Notes under the pieces: generated by a model
Databases searched by the model: none
What the model saw: the letters and a program-made list of their open reading frames with translations, nothing else
Told to the model about the DNA's origin: nothing
Part shown: positions 1 to 12,754 of the stretch, piece by piece
Layout of the letters: each line of letters opens with the position of its first letter
Numbering within the stretch: the first letter of the stretch is position 1
Assembly: GCF_003254395.2 (NCBI RefSeq)
Contig: NW_020555859.1
Location: forward strand, 422,755-486,754
DNA from: Apis mellifera
Taxonomy: Eukaryota; Arthropoda; Insecta; Hymenoptera; Apidae
DNA: 64,000 nt
Direction: 5' to 3'
Translations under genes and position numbers: made by a program

Positions 1-1302
1 ATAAACAATCAATTAAAAATGTATGAAAAAATTATATTTAAAAATTTTTAATTTTAAAATTAAAAACTTTCTTTTTTATTAAAAATTTAAATTTAAATTT
101 ATCAAAAATTTACTTGTATTATTATTATTATTTAATATTTTTATTTAATATATTATTATATTAATTTATTATATATTAATATATTATTATTTAATAATTT
201 TTTTAATTATTGTAGAATTTTTTTATGTAAAGTATTATGTAAAATATTTAAATTATCTACTATATTAATTTATATAAAATATATTTTTATTATGTGTTTC
301 TTTTTTTAAATTTTATTTTATAAAATTAAATAATATGAATAGAATAATATGATTACTGGCCATTCACATTAAAATTCAAATAATATTATGATAATATTTT
401 TAATTAAGATGATGTATAAACTTATCATATTTTTTTAAATATTATTGTAATATTTTTGCTTTTATATATTAAATTATAATATTTCTTTTAATATAATTTA
501 ATATTTATAATTGATTGCAAAAATCTTTTCTTTAATAATTTTTTTTAAGAATTGTCTTTATTATTTATTTTAATATTATTCATTTTTAATAGCTTATTGT
601 GTACTTAATTATTCACTTTTAAAAATTATAATTTTATTTATAAAATAATTTAAATTTATATTAATATTTGTTTAAATATAAATATTTTAAATATAAACGC
701 TATAAGCACTATAACCTTAAATTTATCCAAAATTTATATATATTCTTTTATAACATATAATATTTATATATTGTTTCTATTTATTATAATTATATATAAT
801 ATAGTATATATAATATTTATATATTATTTACATATCAAGAATTTATATTGACTCCCAATTCCAATAGCGAAAGCAATGTTGCCAAATTTAACATCATAGC
901 TTATATGTATTTTAAGTAGTGGTTAACTTTAACATTTATTGGTACTGTTTTACAAATGGTGGATGACAATCAGTTTTAAGTCATGTGGAATGAGAAAAAT
1001 TTTAGATTTACGTGAATTTTATATAAAAAATCATATGTGAAGAAAATATTTCTTAAAAAAAATATTTATATTTTCCTATTATATTTGGTCAAATAAAACA
1101 CAATTCTTTTGACAAAGAAAAATTATCAGAATTGTTTCATTGAAAGAAGTTTGCTTTGCAATTTGTAGATATTTCAATTAAGGTAACTTATTGATATTTT
1201 TAAATTTATAATTTATTTATATTTTTAATGTTAAATATTTTAACTGATTATTCTTCTAATTAATAAAGGGCAAGATTATTGGATTTTAATAAAATTTTAA
1301 AA
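1..1302. other. AT-rich intergenic DNA and Rpn5 upstream region
   Basis: No coding region is visible. The first 850 bases are nearly pure A/T. From about 860 to 1000 the sequence is more mixed and is the likeliest place for the Rpn5 promoter or 5' untranslated region. I see no TATA box or other element that I can name with confidence. Confidence 0.5.
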
Positions 1303-3130
1303 ATGGAGGTGGATTATAGTAGCAATTGTGATGTTAAAATTCCAGAATGTAAAAAATTAGCAAGTGAAGGAAAGTTACATGATGCTTTGGACCAATTACT
1401 AGCATTAGAAAAACTAGCACGAACAGTTAGGCTTTTAATTAATTTTATATTTAATTTTATATTTGTTGTATATTTAATTTTATATTGTTTGTGATTAAAA
1501 TATGCAAATAATAAAAATTTTTTAGAGTGCAGATGTGGCATCTACATCTCGAATTCTTGTTGCTATTGTTCAAATTTGTCTAGAAGCAAAGAATTGGGCA
1601 GTATTAAATGAACACATAGTATTGTTGTCCAAAAGACGTTCTCAATTAAAACGAGCTGTTACAGCAATGGTTCAAGAATGTTGTACTTATGTAGATAAAA
1701 TGCCTGATAAAGAAACCAAAATTAAATTGATAGAAACATTACGTACTGTAACAGAAGGAAAGGTAAAGCATCTAGACTTTATAATTATTTCAAATTAAAT
1801 TTTTAAATATCTAAAAAATTAATAGTATTAAAAATATAAATAATAAAAAGTAATTCTTGTTAAAGATATATGTAGAAGTTGAAAGAGCAAGACTTACTCA
1901 TCGTTTGGCAAAAATCAAAGAAGAAGATGGAGATATTTCGGGTGCAGCAGCTGTTATGCTTGAATTACAAGTATGAAATTTTTAGAAAAAAAATAAAATA
2001 ATAGATAGTTAAAAATTATGTATAATAAAATTTTATTTATTTTAGGTTGAAACATATGGTAGTATGTCACGTTTAGAAAAAGCATCTCTTATTCTAGAGC
2101 AAATGCGATTATGTTTAGCAAAAAAAGATTTTATGCGCACTCAAATAATAGCTAAGAAAATTAATGTTAAATTTTTTAATGATGAAAATGATGAAGAAAC
2201 ACAATCTCTTAAATTGAAATATTATGAGTAAGCAAATTAATAATTATCAATTTGAATTAATAAATTTAAAATTTATTATTGAAAAAAATTTTATTTCAGT
2301 CTAATGATGGAATTGGCTCGTCATGAAGGTTGGCATTTAGAATTATGTAGACATAATCGAGCAGTATTGGAAACTCCAGCAGTTAGAGATGATCCTGAAA
2401 AAAGACATGTTGCACTTTCACGAGCTGTTCTGTATCTCGTACTTGCACCACATGAACCAGAACAAGCTGATTTGACCCATAGGTTGCTTTCTGATAAACT
2501 TCTTGATGAGATACCAACATACAAGTACTATTTATTTGTTTTTTAAAAAAAAAATTAATTATAAATCTTTTATTTTTTGTATTAGCAATAAATTTTTATT
2601 TTTATTTTGCTTAGGGAATTATTACGACTTTTTGTAAATCCAGAACTAATAAAATGGTCAGGACTTTGCGAAATTTACGAAAGAGATCTTAAAGCTACAG
2701 AAGTTTTTAGTCTATGGACTGAAGAAGGACGTAAACGATGGGCCGATCTTCGAAATCGTGTTGTCGAACATGTAAGTTTAAAAACTAAGAATTTCACTTT
2801 ATTTTAACAAAATTATATTGAATATTTATTTCACTATAGAATATCAGAATTATGGCAAAATATTACACAAAAATTACATTGACTCGCATGGCTGAATTAT
2901 TGGATTTACCAGTTGAAGAAACTGAAGCATGTCTATGCAGTTTAGTAGAAACTGGTGTGATAAATGCCCGTACGGATCGTCCAGCCGGTGTGGTTCGTTT
3001 TACAGGAACCCAAGAGCCGGCTGCTCTTTTGGACGCATGGGCTGCATCTTTATCAAAATTAATGAGTCTTGTCAATCATACAACTCATCTTATTCATCAA
3101 GAAGAAATGTTGGCTGTAGCTCAATCCTGA
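1303..3130 (+). CDS. Rpn5: 26S proteasome lid subunit Rpn5 / PSMD12
   Basis: Non-ATPase subunit of the 19S regulatory lid of the 26S proteasome. It is a scaffold PCI protein that helps hold the Rpn11 deubiquitinase in the lid. Coding exons by splice sites and phase: 1303-1425, 1526-1762, 1866-1970, 2046-2227, 2300-2524, 2615-2771, 2840-3130, giving 439 residues (human 456). Diagnostic stretches are LLSKRRSQLK and CCTYVDKMPD in exon 2, VETYGSM and ILEQMRLCLA in exon 4, and RVVEHNIRIMAKYYT across the exon 6/7 join. The C-terminal part, from about residue 235, is the helical plus winged-helix PCI module. The ATG at 1303 is chosen because family similarity begins there; an in-frame TTG at 1279 is not a plausible start. 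An AATAAA lies at 3370-3375. The next gene downstream is convergent. Confidence 0.96.
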
Positions 3131-4232
3131 AAGATAAATTTTCACTTTTTCTTTTTCCCTATTTTTTTTTCTCCTTTCTTTCTTCTCTTTGTATCAAAAC
3201 TTGTTTAATTTTCTTCTTTATATAATCCTTTTACTTTTTTAAAAGTTATTTCCATAAAATGACTGCACATAAATAATTGTACACTTTCTATAAAACTTTA
3301 AAAAACTTTAAAAAAAACATTTAAAGAGTTGCTTTTGGTCTGTTTTTAACGCGTGTACTATATCTTAAAAATAAACATTATGCGAAACATAAAACGTCGT
3401 TTTTTATTCGTTTTAATATTAAGTAATACATTTTAAATGAACAATCAAATTTTTTACAAATTTTGCTAATAATAACGTAATATCTTTTTTATATTTTTGT
3501 TTTCATAATTTATCATAATTTTTAATACGCAAAATGCGTAAGTTTTTCTATTTTGTAAATGTTAAATTTGAATAAATTTGTAATAAAAACTTACATACTC
3601 TCTAACTCTATAATGATAATGAGATAATTATCTAAAATTATTAAAAATTTTAATGATAATTATATAAATTTTATTTTTAATATGAATTGAAACAACATAT
3701 TTTAATAAATAAAATTTATCATATTATTGCAACTTCTTTTTCAATTTATAAAATTTATATTCTATGAAAAATATAACATAAAAATTTTTATATGAATTAT
3801 ATGAATTTTTCGTATTATATTCATAAAAATTTATATGTTTAAAAAAACTTATACTAGTTATTATATTAATATGTAAATTTTCTGCGTATAACTTCACTTT
3901 GTGAGAAATTCTTTCATTAATTGAATGATTGACATATCTTATAAATTTTTTTTAATTCAAATACTTTTTATAAAAAAAATATGCGTAATCGTTGCATATG
4001 TTTATAGTTTCATTGACATTAATATTCTAATAAATGCATATATTGAATACATCTTTTTTTCCCCTTATTTTTTAATATATAAGATACGCGATAAGTAACA
4101 TTTTTTTATAGTAGAAAAAAAAAAATGTTCAATGTAACAAACAGACATAAAAAGATGAACAATTGTTCATAATTTAATAAGAATTTACTGCTTTTATTGT
4201 AATCAATCTTCCGATCGAAAAAAAATATTGTT
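3131..4232. other. Convergent 3' intergenic region between Rpn5 and the PPSY membrane protein gene
   Basis: About 1.1 kb of AT-rich sequence between two convergent stop codons. It holds pyrimidine-rich tracts just past the Rpn5 stop (3140-3235) and an AATAAA at 3370-3375, so much of it is probably 3' untranslated sequence of both genes. No further gene is visible. Confidence 0.5.
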
Positions 4233-5257
4233 TCAAGGTTTACACCTGACGTTTTGATCAATAGCGATGCTATCACAAGAAACAGTTGCACTATTTGATT
4301 TGGTATCTAAAGCGTGGAAGAAAAAAAATGCTATAATGTTAATAATAAAATGTTATAGTAGAATGAAAAATTCTTACTGCTTCCAATAGTCTTGCGTATA
4401 AGCGCTACCGCTTCTGCATAAGAAGGCGGAGGTAATTCGTTACAGCTTTCCTGAGCAATTGCTTCATAAGAAGGTGGACCTGGAGTTTGTATATCAATAC
4501 GTTCAATACCACGAGTACCGCTTAATTCCTGCAAATGCTATTTTTAACGATTAAATCATCTCGAATTATTAATAAATTTATTTATTTTGATATTAATTAA
4601 TAGCTAAATACATTTAATATTACATATATGAATACATATTTTGTATATTAAATATTTAACAAGAGATTCTTGTTATTATTAAAGATTTTATATTATATCT
4701 TATATTAAAAGATTCTGATATTTGAAATTATCAACATGTAAATATATGTATAAAAAATATGTATAGGAAATATATGTATATTTCCATTGATATGCAACAA
4801 TTTTTATTATATAGTCAGTAATATCAATCTCATAAAAAATTACATATGAAATTGAATATAAAATTAAAACTAATTGGTAGAATAATTTCAGATATTAAAT
4901 AGATCGCATAAAATAATTACTTACTCTGAACAATTGTCGTTGATGAAAGATCATTTGTATAACAGATTTTCGTCGAAGATAAAGCATACATTTGACAGCC
5001 ACCATTAGTCCAGAACAAATAAATATTGGACCAATAAGCCACATGTGACCAAGTTTAAAAAATATGTGTTCACCTACGATATCGTCCAAAGAAAAAATAG
5101 TAATAGCAGTTCCAATCATGAATAGAATGACGCTTAAGGCAAGATAGCTATAGCTAGTGCAGTCACATTTGCCAAAAGTGTTTGTTGATTCTTCATATCG
5201 TTCCTCTATACGATGTACTCTATTTGATAAGAATGAACTTTCGAAAACTGTAGCCAT
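4233..5257 (-). CDS. Two-helix membrane protein with C-terminal PPSY motifs, uncharacterised
   Basis: I do not recognise a named family. Coding exons on the minus strand are 5257-4925, 4528-4378 and 4306-4233, joined in phase (GTAAGT and GTAAG donors), giving 185 residues. Visible: no signal peptide, an acidic N-terminus, a small Cys pair (C31, C33), helix 1 at about 36-57, helix 2 at about 72-94 followed by a basic LRRK stretch, then a soluble tail with two PPSY motifs (129-132, 145-148) and a Ser/Thr/Asn-rich end. PPxY is the classical ligand of WW domains such as those of Nedd4-family ubiquitin ligases, so an adaptor or trafficking role is possible; that is inference. Drosophila Commissureless also uses PY motifs but has one helix, so this is not simply Comm. 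The gene is divergent from IARS2, 485 bp away. Confidence 0.75.
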
Positions 5258-5741
5258 GTTTCATTAATAATAACCAAACACAAGATTGAAATTGGATCAG
5301 TTGGGGACAAACTAGAACGAACTAACCTACCTATGGTACAATTAAATCCCTTGCGTTTTACACTTCAATATTACTTTCTCTTTTTAAATTTTCTCTCAAA
5401 TTACATTTGACGAAACTTTACATTTGACAAATTTTAATATTATTTAGAAAAAAAAAATAATAGAATAAATATTTTAATGTCTAAAAGAAAATAATAAACT
5501 CGATATTAATCTTAGTAGTTTATATATGTATATTAAAGATAATTTTTGGTATTGTATATAATAAAAATAATTAAATTATATTAAATATATTTAATATTTT
5601 TTATTATATTATTGACAAAATTTTTATTTATATAATTAAAAATGTATATAATAATAGATCAAGCTTAATCTGATTTAATGTTTAATTCAGATTAGTATAA
5701 TAGCATTTTTTATCTAATATCCATATTACGAACATATATAA
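5258..5741. promoter_or_regulatory. Shared upstream interval of two divergent genes
   Basis: 485 bp separate the ATG codons of the PPSY membrane protein gene (minus) and IARS2 (plus). The half next to the membrane protein gene (5258-5345) is more GC-rich and non-repetitive, as expected for a 5' untranslated region. The rest is AT-rich, with a palindromic-looking AATCTGATTTAATGTTTAAT stretch near 5668. A bidirectional promoter is inferred from spacing only. Confidence 0.4.
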
Positions 5742-8700
5742 ATGTGTTCAGTGAATAAAATAGTAAATATGTATAGATTTCTAATTAAACGAACATTAAT
5801 TACAAATGAAATCTTAAAACGAAAAACAAATGATGAATTAGCAGATACTGTTAAAAGTTACACAAAAACCAAATCAAAAAAACAAGGCAAATATTCCGAA
5901 ACTATTTTACTTCCACAAACTCAATTTCGTGTACATTTAAATGGTAAAACACGAATACAGGAAGATAAATATTTAACTGAAGTAGGTTATTTTATAATAT
6001 ATTATTTGTTTATTTATATTTTATAATATTTTATAATTTATTTATATATTTGTTTTCTTGTAGAAATGTGGTTTTTCTGAATTATATGATTGGCAAAAAA
6101 AAAATCTTTCAGGACCAGATTTTATTTTACATGATGGACCTCCTTATGCAAATGGAATTCCCCATATGGGACATGCTATTAATAAGGTTTTCTATTTTGT
6201 AATTTATTATAATATACATATAATATACAATATTATATTACTTCTATAAATCCTTATAGATTCTTAAAGATATAACATTAAGATATAAGATTATGAATCA
6301 AAATCGAGTTCATTATGTACCAGGTTGGGATTGTCATGGTTTACCAATTGAGCTAAAAGCTGTACATAACAATGCTGAAAATCCCTTGGAAATTAGGAAA
6401 AAAGGTATAATTAATAGATTCTTAGTTAATAAATCTTTTTTGTTATTGTTAGCTAAATATTTATAGTATATAAAATATATTTTATTATTTCATTTTATCT
6501 GAAATATATAATTATTTTGAAAATTATGAACGAATTTAAATCCTGTTAAAGTATAATTATTTTTATAAATGAGAATTATATTTTTTTATTCCATGTTTAT
6601 TGCTAATATCAAAACAATTTTAAAATTATTTTCATCTTTTACATTAAAATATTATATCTATAAACTTGATATATCGCTAGCATTATTTAATATATATCGT
6701 GGACAAATAGCTTAATCAAAAATTGTTTTAAAGAAGTGATCCTAAAAAGGACTAATAAAAAGTTATATACTTTTTGATATGAAAAACAACTCATTTATGA
6801 GTTGTTTATCATATATTTTAGAATCATTTAATATGAACATGAATAATACTGATTATATATTAAATTTGAGATTTAATATCTCAATTTATAAAAAATTTGT
6901 ATATGTGTTAATAAAATATGAAATAGTTGAAAAATGTTTTGATATTAATTATAAAAATATAAAAAAATTTAATTAATTTAAAAATATATTATAATGTAAT
7001 TCAAAATTACACTATAGTTTAAATATATAATGTAATATATAATATAATATATTTTAATATACAATGTATATAAAATCATTAATAAGATCAAAATAGAATG
7101 AAATATTTTTTTGTTATTGTGTCATTTATAGTTTTCAAGATATTTAGATATTTTCACATATAGATATAAATATATTTTTATATTTTTCATTTTTTCTCTT
7201 TTTATATGAATTCAGCTCGTAAATATGCTGAAGAAGCTATTATTAAACAAAAAGAAGCTTTCCAATCATGGGGTGTGACAGCTGACTGGAATGAATCTGG
7301 ATATTATTTTACCAGTCATTCATCATACATAAAAAATCAACTTCGTCAATTCATAAAATTATATAAGAAAGGTATCATATTTAGGGATTTTATGCCAGTC
7401 TATTGGTCTCCATCTTCAAGGTTAAATGTCCAAAATTAAATAATTTAATTTTTATAAATAAAATTTTTCTTATACTTATACTATATATTACAGAACAGCA
7501 TTAGCTGAATCCGAATTAGAATATAATCAACAACACCAAAGTAAAGCTGTGATTATTCGTCTATATCTTGATAATATTCCAGTAAATTTAAATTCATTTA
7601 AAAATCATCCAATATATGCATTAATATGGACTACTACACCATGGAGTTTAGTAGCTAATCAAGCTATAACTTTTTCTGCAAATGCTACATATTGTCTTGT
7701 TGAAAATAATTCAAGAGATTTATATATTATTGCACAAGATTTATTAAATACTATTGAATTAAAACTTGGTTCTTTAAGAACATTAGTATGTTTTAAAGGT
7801 AAATTTGATTAAAAATCAAATTTAAATATTTTTTAAATATACTTGTAATTTTTTTTATTTTGAATTACATTAATAATAATGTAGATAAATTTTATTAGGG
7901 AAAGAATTAGAGAATAGCACATACTTGCATCCTTTCACAAAGCACAAATGCCCCTTCTTAACTGCAAATCATGTTACAACAAATTTGGGAACAGGTTTGG
8001 TTCATACTGCTCCTGCACATGGTCCAGAAGATTTTTTAGTTGCATTAGAAAATAAAATTCATATTGTAAGTTATTAAATTATATATTTAATTAAAATAAT
8101 AAAAATAATACTAAAGTATTAAATAATATTGTATGAATAACATTAGTATTTCATGATAATTAAAAAAAAAAATGTTATAGTTATCTATAGTTGACACTGA
8201 AGGTCGATATACTAAAGAAGCTGGTTCACAATTTTGTGGATTGCAAGTATTAACAGAAGGAGTTGATAAAGTGATAGATCTTTTGAATCAAGATATTTTG
8301 CATGTAGAAACAATAACACATAGTTATCCATATGATTGGCGAACGAAAAAACCAGTTCTTATTCGTGCAAGTAATCAATGGTTTATTGATATAAATTCTC
8401 TCAAAGAAAAAATTATTGTAAGTTATTTCATCACTTATATGATAGAAATTTATAGTAATAAAAATATATTAATTTTTCTTCTATTTATTTTATTAATTTT
8501 ATAAGGATAGTATCAAAAATATAGATATATATCCTAAATGTAATCATACATCTTTTATGAATGCTTTACTTGCTGGAATAAAAAATCGACCATATTGGTG
8601 TATCTCGCGACAACGTTCTTGGGGAACACCTATACCTGTAGTGTATAGTAAAACAACGGGTAAAGCATTTACAAATGAGTAAGTTTATGTATATGTTATT

Positions 8701-11700
8701 ATTTTTTATTATATTATTATATTATTATATTATATAATCTAGTTTTGTGTACATACAATATACATACAATGTACATACATTCTTCTTTATATTATTTATT
8801 TTTTCAGAGAAATAGTTGAACGATTATGTAATTCCATAGACAAGTACGGTCCTGATTGTTGGTGGGAATATTCAGTAAAAGATTTAATAGGATTAGATAT
8901 GATTGAAAAATTGAATATCGCAGCAGATGATATAGAAAAAGGAAATGTAAATTCTATTTATCAAATATTTATTTAAGATGTATAAGAGAAACGAAAATTA
9001 AAATTAAATATATCATTTATTGATATGACTATTTTTTAGGATATTATGGATATTTGGTTTGATAGTGGAATTTCATGGTCAATGATTTTACCAAATGGAA
9101 AAGCAAATCTTTATTTAGAAGGCTATGATCAATTCAGTGGTTGGTTTCAATCATCCTTAATAACATCTATAGCTTTACAGGAATGTCCATCTTATAGGTA
9201 AATAAAACATAAAATATTTTAAAAATAATATATATTATTGTAAAGCATGGTAGAAGATATTCCAAAAATGTAGAAATATTGAACAAGATTCTTAAGATAA
9301 TTTCAATTAATAAATTCTTGAGATAATTTTAAGCAACATTTTGTTTTGCTTTTGTTTGGACTTTACTAATAAAGAACATTGATCAATCATAGAGTGCATA
9401 AACTTCTTGAATTACGATTATAATATTAAATACGTTTGCTTAAATGAACAAACAAGTCCAAGTAACATAAAATAAATAATAAAAAGTTTTTTAATTTAAT
9501 TTAATTTTTTTTTATCGAATAAAAATTTTAAATTTAATTTAAAATTCTTCAAAAATCTTTAGCTCTATTTAATTCTTTTATGTATTTTTTTTGTATATTT
9601 GGTATAATTTGGTATAATTATAATTCAAATATATAATTTCTTTTATATATATATTTTTTATATATATTCTTTTATATAATTTGAATTATATATTCAAATT
9701 ATATTTTTATGTCTTATTGAATAATTTAATATAAAAAAGTAAATAATAATTGAATATGAATTGAATATAATTAATAATTTTATTAAAATTTTATTTTAAT
9801 TTTTTATATAAAAAATTAAAATCAAAAATTAAAAATTAATATTTTTTTAAATACTATACTCTTTTTTCCATCAATCAATATATATTTATATCCTCTTTAA
9901 AAGGATATTAAAGATTTTAAGTCAAAAATAGATTAATTCAGAAATTATAAGTTTAGTTCTAAATGCCCATAGATTTTTCTAGCTAATTATATAGATAAAT
10001 AAAATATAAAATATTATTACTATATAATAAATTTTTCCATAAATTATAGCAATTTATGCATTTATTTCCTCTATAACTCAAAAAAATAACACATTGAGGA
10101 CTTAATGAAAGAATCAATACAAGATATTAAAAATTCTTGTACAAAAGGAAAAAAAATTTTCAGAATTCATACTATATAATAAAAATTTTCCAAGTTTCAA
10201 AATCAGTTTTAAAATTCAAAATCAGAATTTAATGATTTAGAAATGTTTAATATTAAAATGTAATAATGTAGATAAAAAATTAAAAAAAAACTAAATTGAA
10301 TTTTTTTATTGAATTTTAAATGATCAATGCTGACTTTGTATTAATAATCAGTATTGGTTGTAATAAAATAAAGGATAGATTGATAAATATATAGATAGAT
10401 ATTGATTCAATGTATTGTTTTTGTGTTATTTTTCGATGATATTTTATTTATTATTAAATTTACGCAAATCTTAAGAATTAATTCAATACTAGAAAAAGAT
10501 ATTAAAATATCAATGAAATAAATATTAAGGAAGAATATCTAAGAGGAAGTATTTTAAAGCTCAAATTTAATTTTCAGTGAGTGATTGATTTTATCTATCT
10601 AGTCAATTATTTTTTAATTTAATGCTATAATATATAATATTGTTTATTTTTTATTCCAAATTCTATTATTTATCATTTATTAAAAAAGTTTTATATTCGT
10701 TTTTTTATATTATAATTTTATATTCATTTTCAATGAAGCTATTATTTCTCTATAGTTTAACTAGTCTATGCATTTTATGATTTTTGTTAATAAAACTGAA
10801 ATTGCTAAGAAAAGTGTTGTTTGAAATTATATTTTTAGAATACTTTGTCTATATTTATTATATTGTTTATATTGTTTATATATTGTCTACATATATATTA
10901 TATATATATATATATTTTTTCATTTCATCATAGTGCTATATTTGTACATGGATTTGCAGTTGATGAAAATTGCTTAAAAATGTCAAAATCAATAGGAAAT
11001 GTGATAAATCCGGAAGAAATTTTACAAGGTGGATCTAATTTGGAAAAAAATCCAATATATGGTGTTGATGTTTTGAGGTATTATAATATAATTGTATAAT
11101 TAGTGATGATATGATCAAATTTTCTATTTTTATTTTATTTAGATGGTGGGTAGCTAATCATGGCTCTCAACATGCACAAATACCAGTTTCAAAAAACATA
11201 TTTGATGGATGTAAACAAAGCGTTTATAAACTTCGTTTAATATTACGTTTTCTCTTAGGTGCTTTACATCCTTATTACAAAGATATTAATTGTAAACCTC
11301 AATATCGAATTATTGACAAATATATGTTATATTTATTATTTTGTTATAATGAACAGGTAATATATATTTTTTATTTTTTAATTTTGAGAAATATTAACGC
11401 ATTATGATAAATATTATATGTCATTAGATACAGCAACATTATAATAATTATGATTATCATCATGCAAGTAAAATGATTATGAACTTTATAACAAATAATG
11501 TATCGAGTCTTTACTGTACTTTAATCAAAGATAGACTTTATTGTGATGAGGCAACATCTTCAATACGCATTGCAGCTGTAGAAGTTATAAAAGAAATTTT
11601 AAATGTTCTTATAAGATCTATTGCTCCTATTCTTCCACACTTAGCAGAAGAAGCATGGCTACATTATCCTAAAAATTGTGGTAATATTCTTTTTTATGAA

Positions 11701-12249
11701 ATTTCAAAATATTTTTTCACTAATTAATTTAATCATAATATATAGCATATATACCATTACATTGTACTCAATACAATGTATTAAATTCTTGGAATGATCC
11801 AAGTATTGTACAGCACATAAATGTGGCACTTCGATTGAGATATAACATTTTAAAAATTGCTAATAAAACTACATGGAAGTTTCATGGTATTATAGATGCT
11901 AATAAGGAAGATTTTATTTCGCTTTGTGTAAGTATTATATACATAAAAGAAATTAAAATTTTTTTGTGTGCATAAACAGAATACATATATATACTCAATT
12001 TTTTTTTGTTAGCTTCTTCATGATGAACGACATTCATCAATATCTGAATTATGCGAAATATTACAATTGTCATCGGTAACATTGATTGAAAACAATACAA
12101 TCGATGAAACACAAATTCAAATATTCGAAATTCAAAAAGCATTATGTGAACGATGTAGAAGATATCCTGAAACGCAGGAAAATGATTTATGTACACGTTG
12201 TGCTTACGTTCTTTCTAAAAATAAGTCAATGCAGACTGTAATTGTATAA
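5742..12249 (+). CDS. IARS2: Isoleucyl-tRNA synthetase, mitochondrial
   Basis: Class I aminoacyl-tRNA synthetase charging mitochondrial tRNA-Ile. Exons: 5742-5981, 6064-6186, 6260-6404, 7216-7420, 7494-7798, 7899-8065, 8181-8417, 8506-8678, 8808-8946, 9040-9197, 10934-11077, 11143-11356, 11428-11680, 11746-11927, 12013-12249, giving 973 residues (human about 1012). Visible motifs: the HIGH-type HMGH at 114-117 in PPYANGIPHMGH; CP1 editing-domain landmarks TTTPWSL and HTAPAHGPEDF; ISRQRSWGTPIP; KMSKS at 646-650; and a C-terminal zinc finger with Cys 940, 943, 955 and 958. The N-terminus is basic and hydrophobic, as for mitochondrial import; an in-frame Met at codon 10 gives a cleaner presequence (MYRFLIKR) and may be the real start. 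A possible AATAAA poly(A) signal at 12248-12253 overlaps the stop codon. Intron 10 is unusually long (1.7 kb). Confidence 0.96.
9198..10933. other. Long intron 10 of IARS2, with an AT hairpin
   Basis: 1.74 kb of AT-rich intron between the GTAAAT donor after 9197 and the acceptor before 10934. It contains an inverted repeat around 9620-9710 (TATAATTCAAAT facing ATTTGAATTATA across a TA-rich loop). No nested gene or transposon ends are visible. Confidence 0.6.
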
Positions 12250-12487
12250 TAAAGTTATAAGTTATTTTAATATTTTATCGAAATTATATGATATATTCTT
12301 TTTAATTTAAATAAAACAAAAATGATACATTTAATATTTTTATTAGAAAGATTTAATAATTTAAAAAAACTTATAATATGAGAAAATTATTAACCAAATT
12401 TTTTATTCATATATACAATAGTTTTGCAAAGATCAGAAAAAAAGAGCACATAATTTATAATTGATGATATTAGTGTAATAGATTTTA

Positions 12488-12712
12488 TGATTAATATGAA
12501 AGAAAAGAAACAGATATATGATAAATATTAAAGTTTTAAAGAATATACAAAGTTACAGTAAATCTTAACAGTTAAATCATACATTTCATTTATATTAAGA
12601 ATATTTAGGAAATGCATTAAATGTAGTTCATATTCACTTGTAACTAATTTAAACGCGATGTATAACATATATGCTCGCGATTTGTAGAATGTTTGATACA
12701 TTTGATAAATTT
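12488..12712 (-). pseudogene. Tandem copy of the GCP6 terminal exon end
   Basis: This stretch is a diverged direct repeat of 12715-12940, the end of the GCP6 last exon, with a period of about 227 bp. Read on the minus strand from 12704 to 12528 it stays open for 58 codons and stops with TAA at the position equivalent to the real gene's stop. By my count 41 of 58 residues match. Conserved blocks include LHLMHFLN, MYDLTVK and YC. It lacks a splice acceptor at its upstream edge, and 227 is not a multiple of 3, so it is not fused in frame with the gene. It most likely lies in the 3' untranslated region of GCP6 as a relic. Confidence 0.8.
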
Positions 12713-12754
12713 TGAGATTAGTATGGAAGAAAAAAAACGGATGTATAATAAATA

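Noticed and set aside
1279..1302. N-terminal extension of Rpn5 starting at a TTG
   Set aside because: Non-ATG start with no family similarity; the ATG at 1303 fits.
6779..6976. 65-codon frame in IARS2 intron 3
   Set aside because: AT-rich chance frame within an intron; no recognisable protein features.
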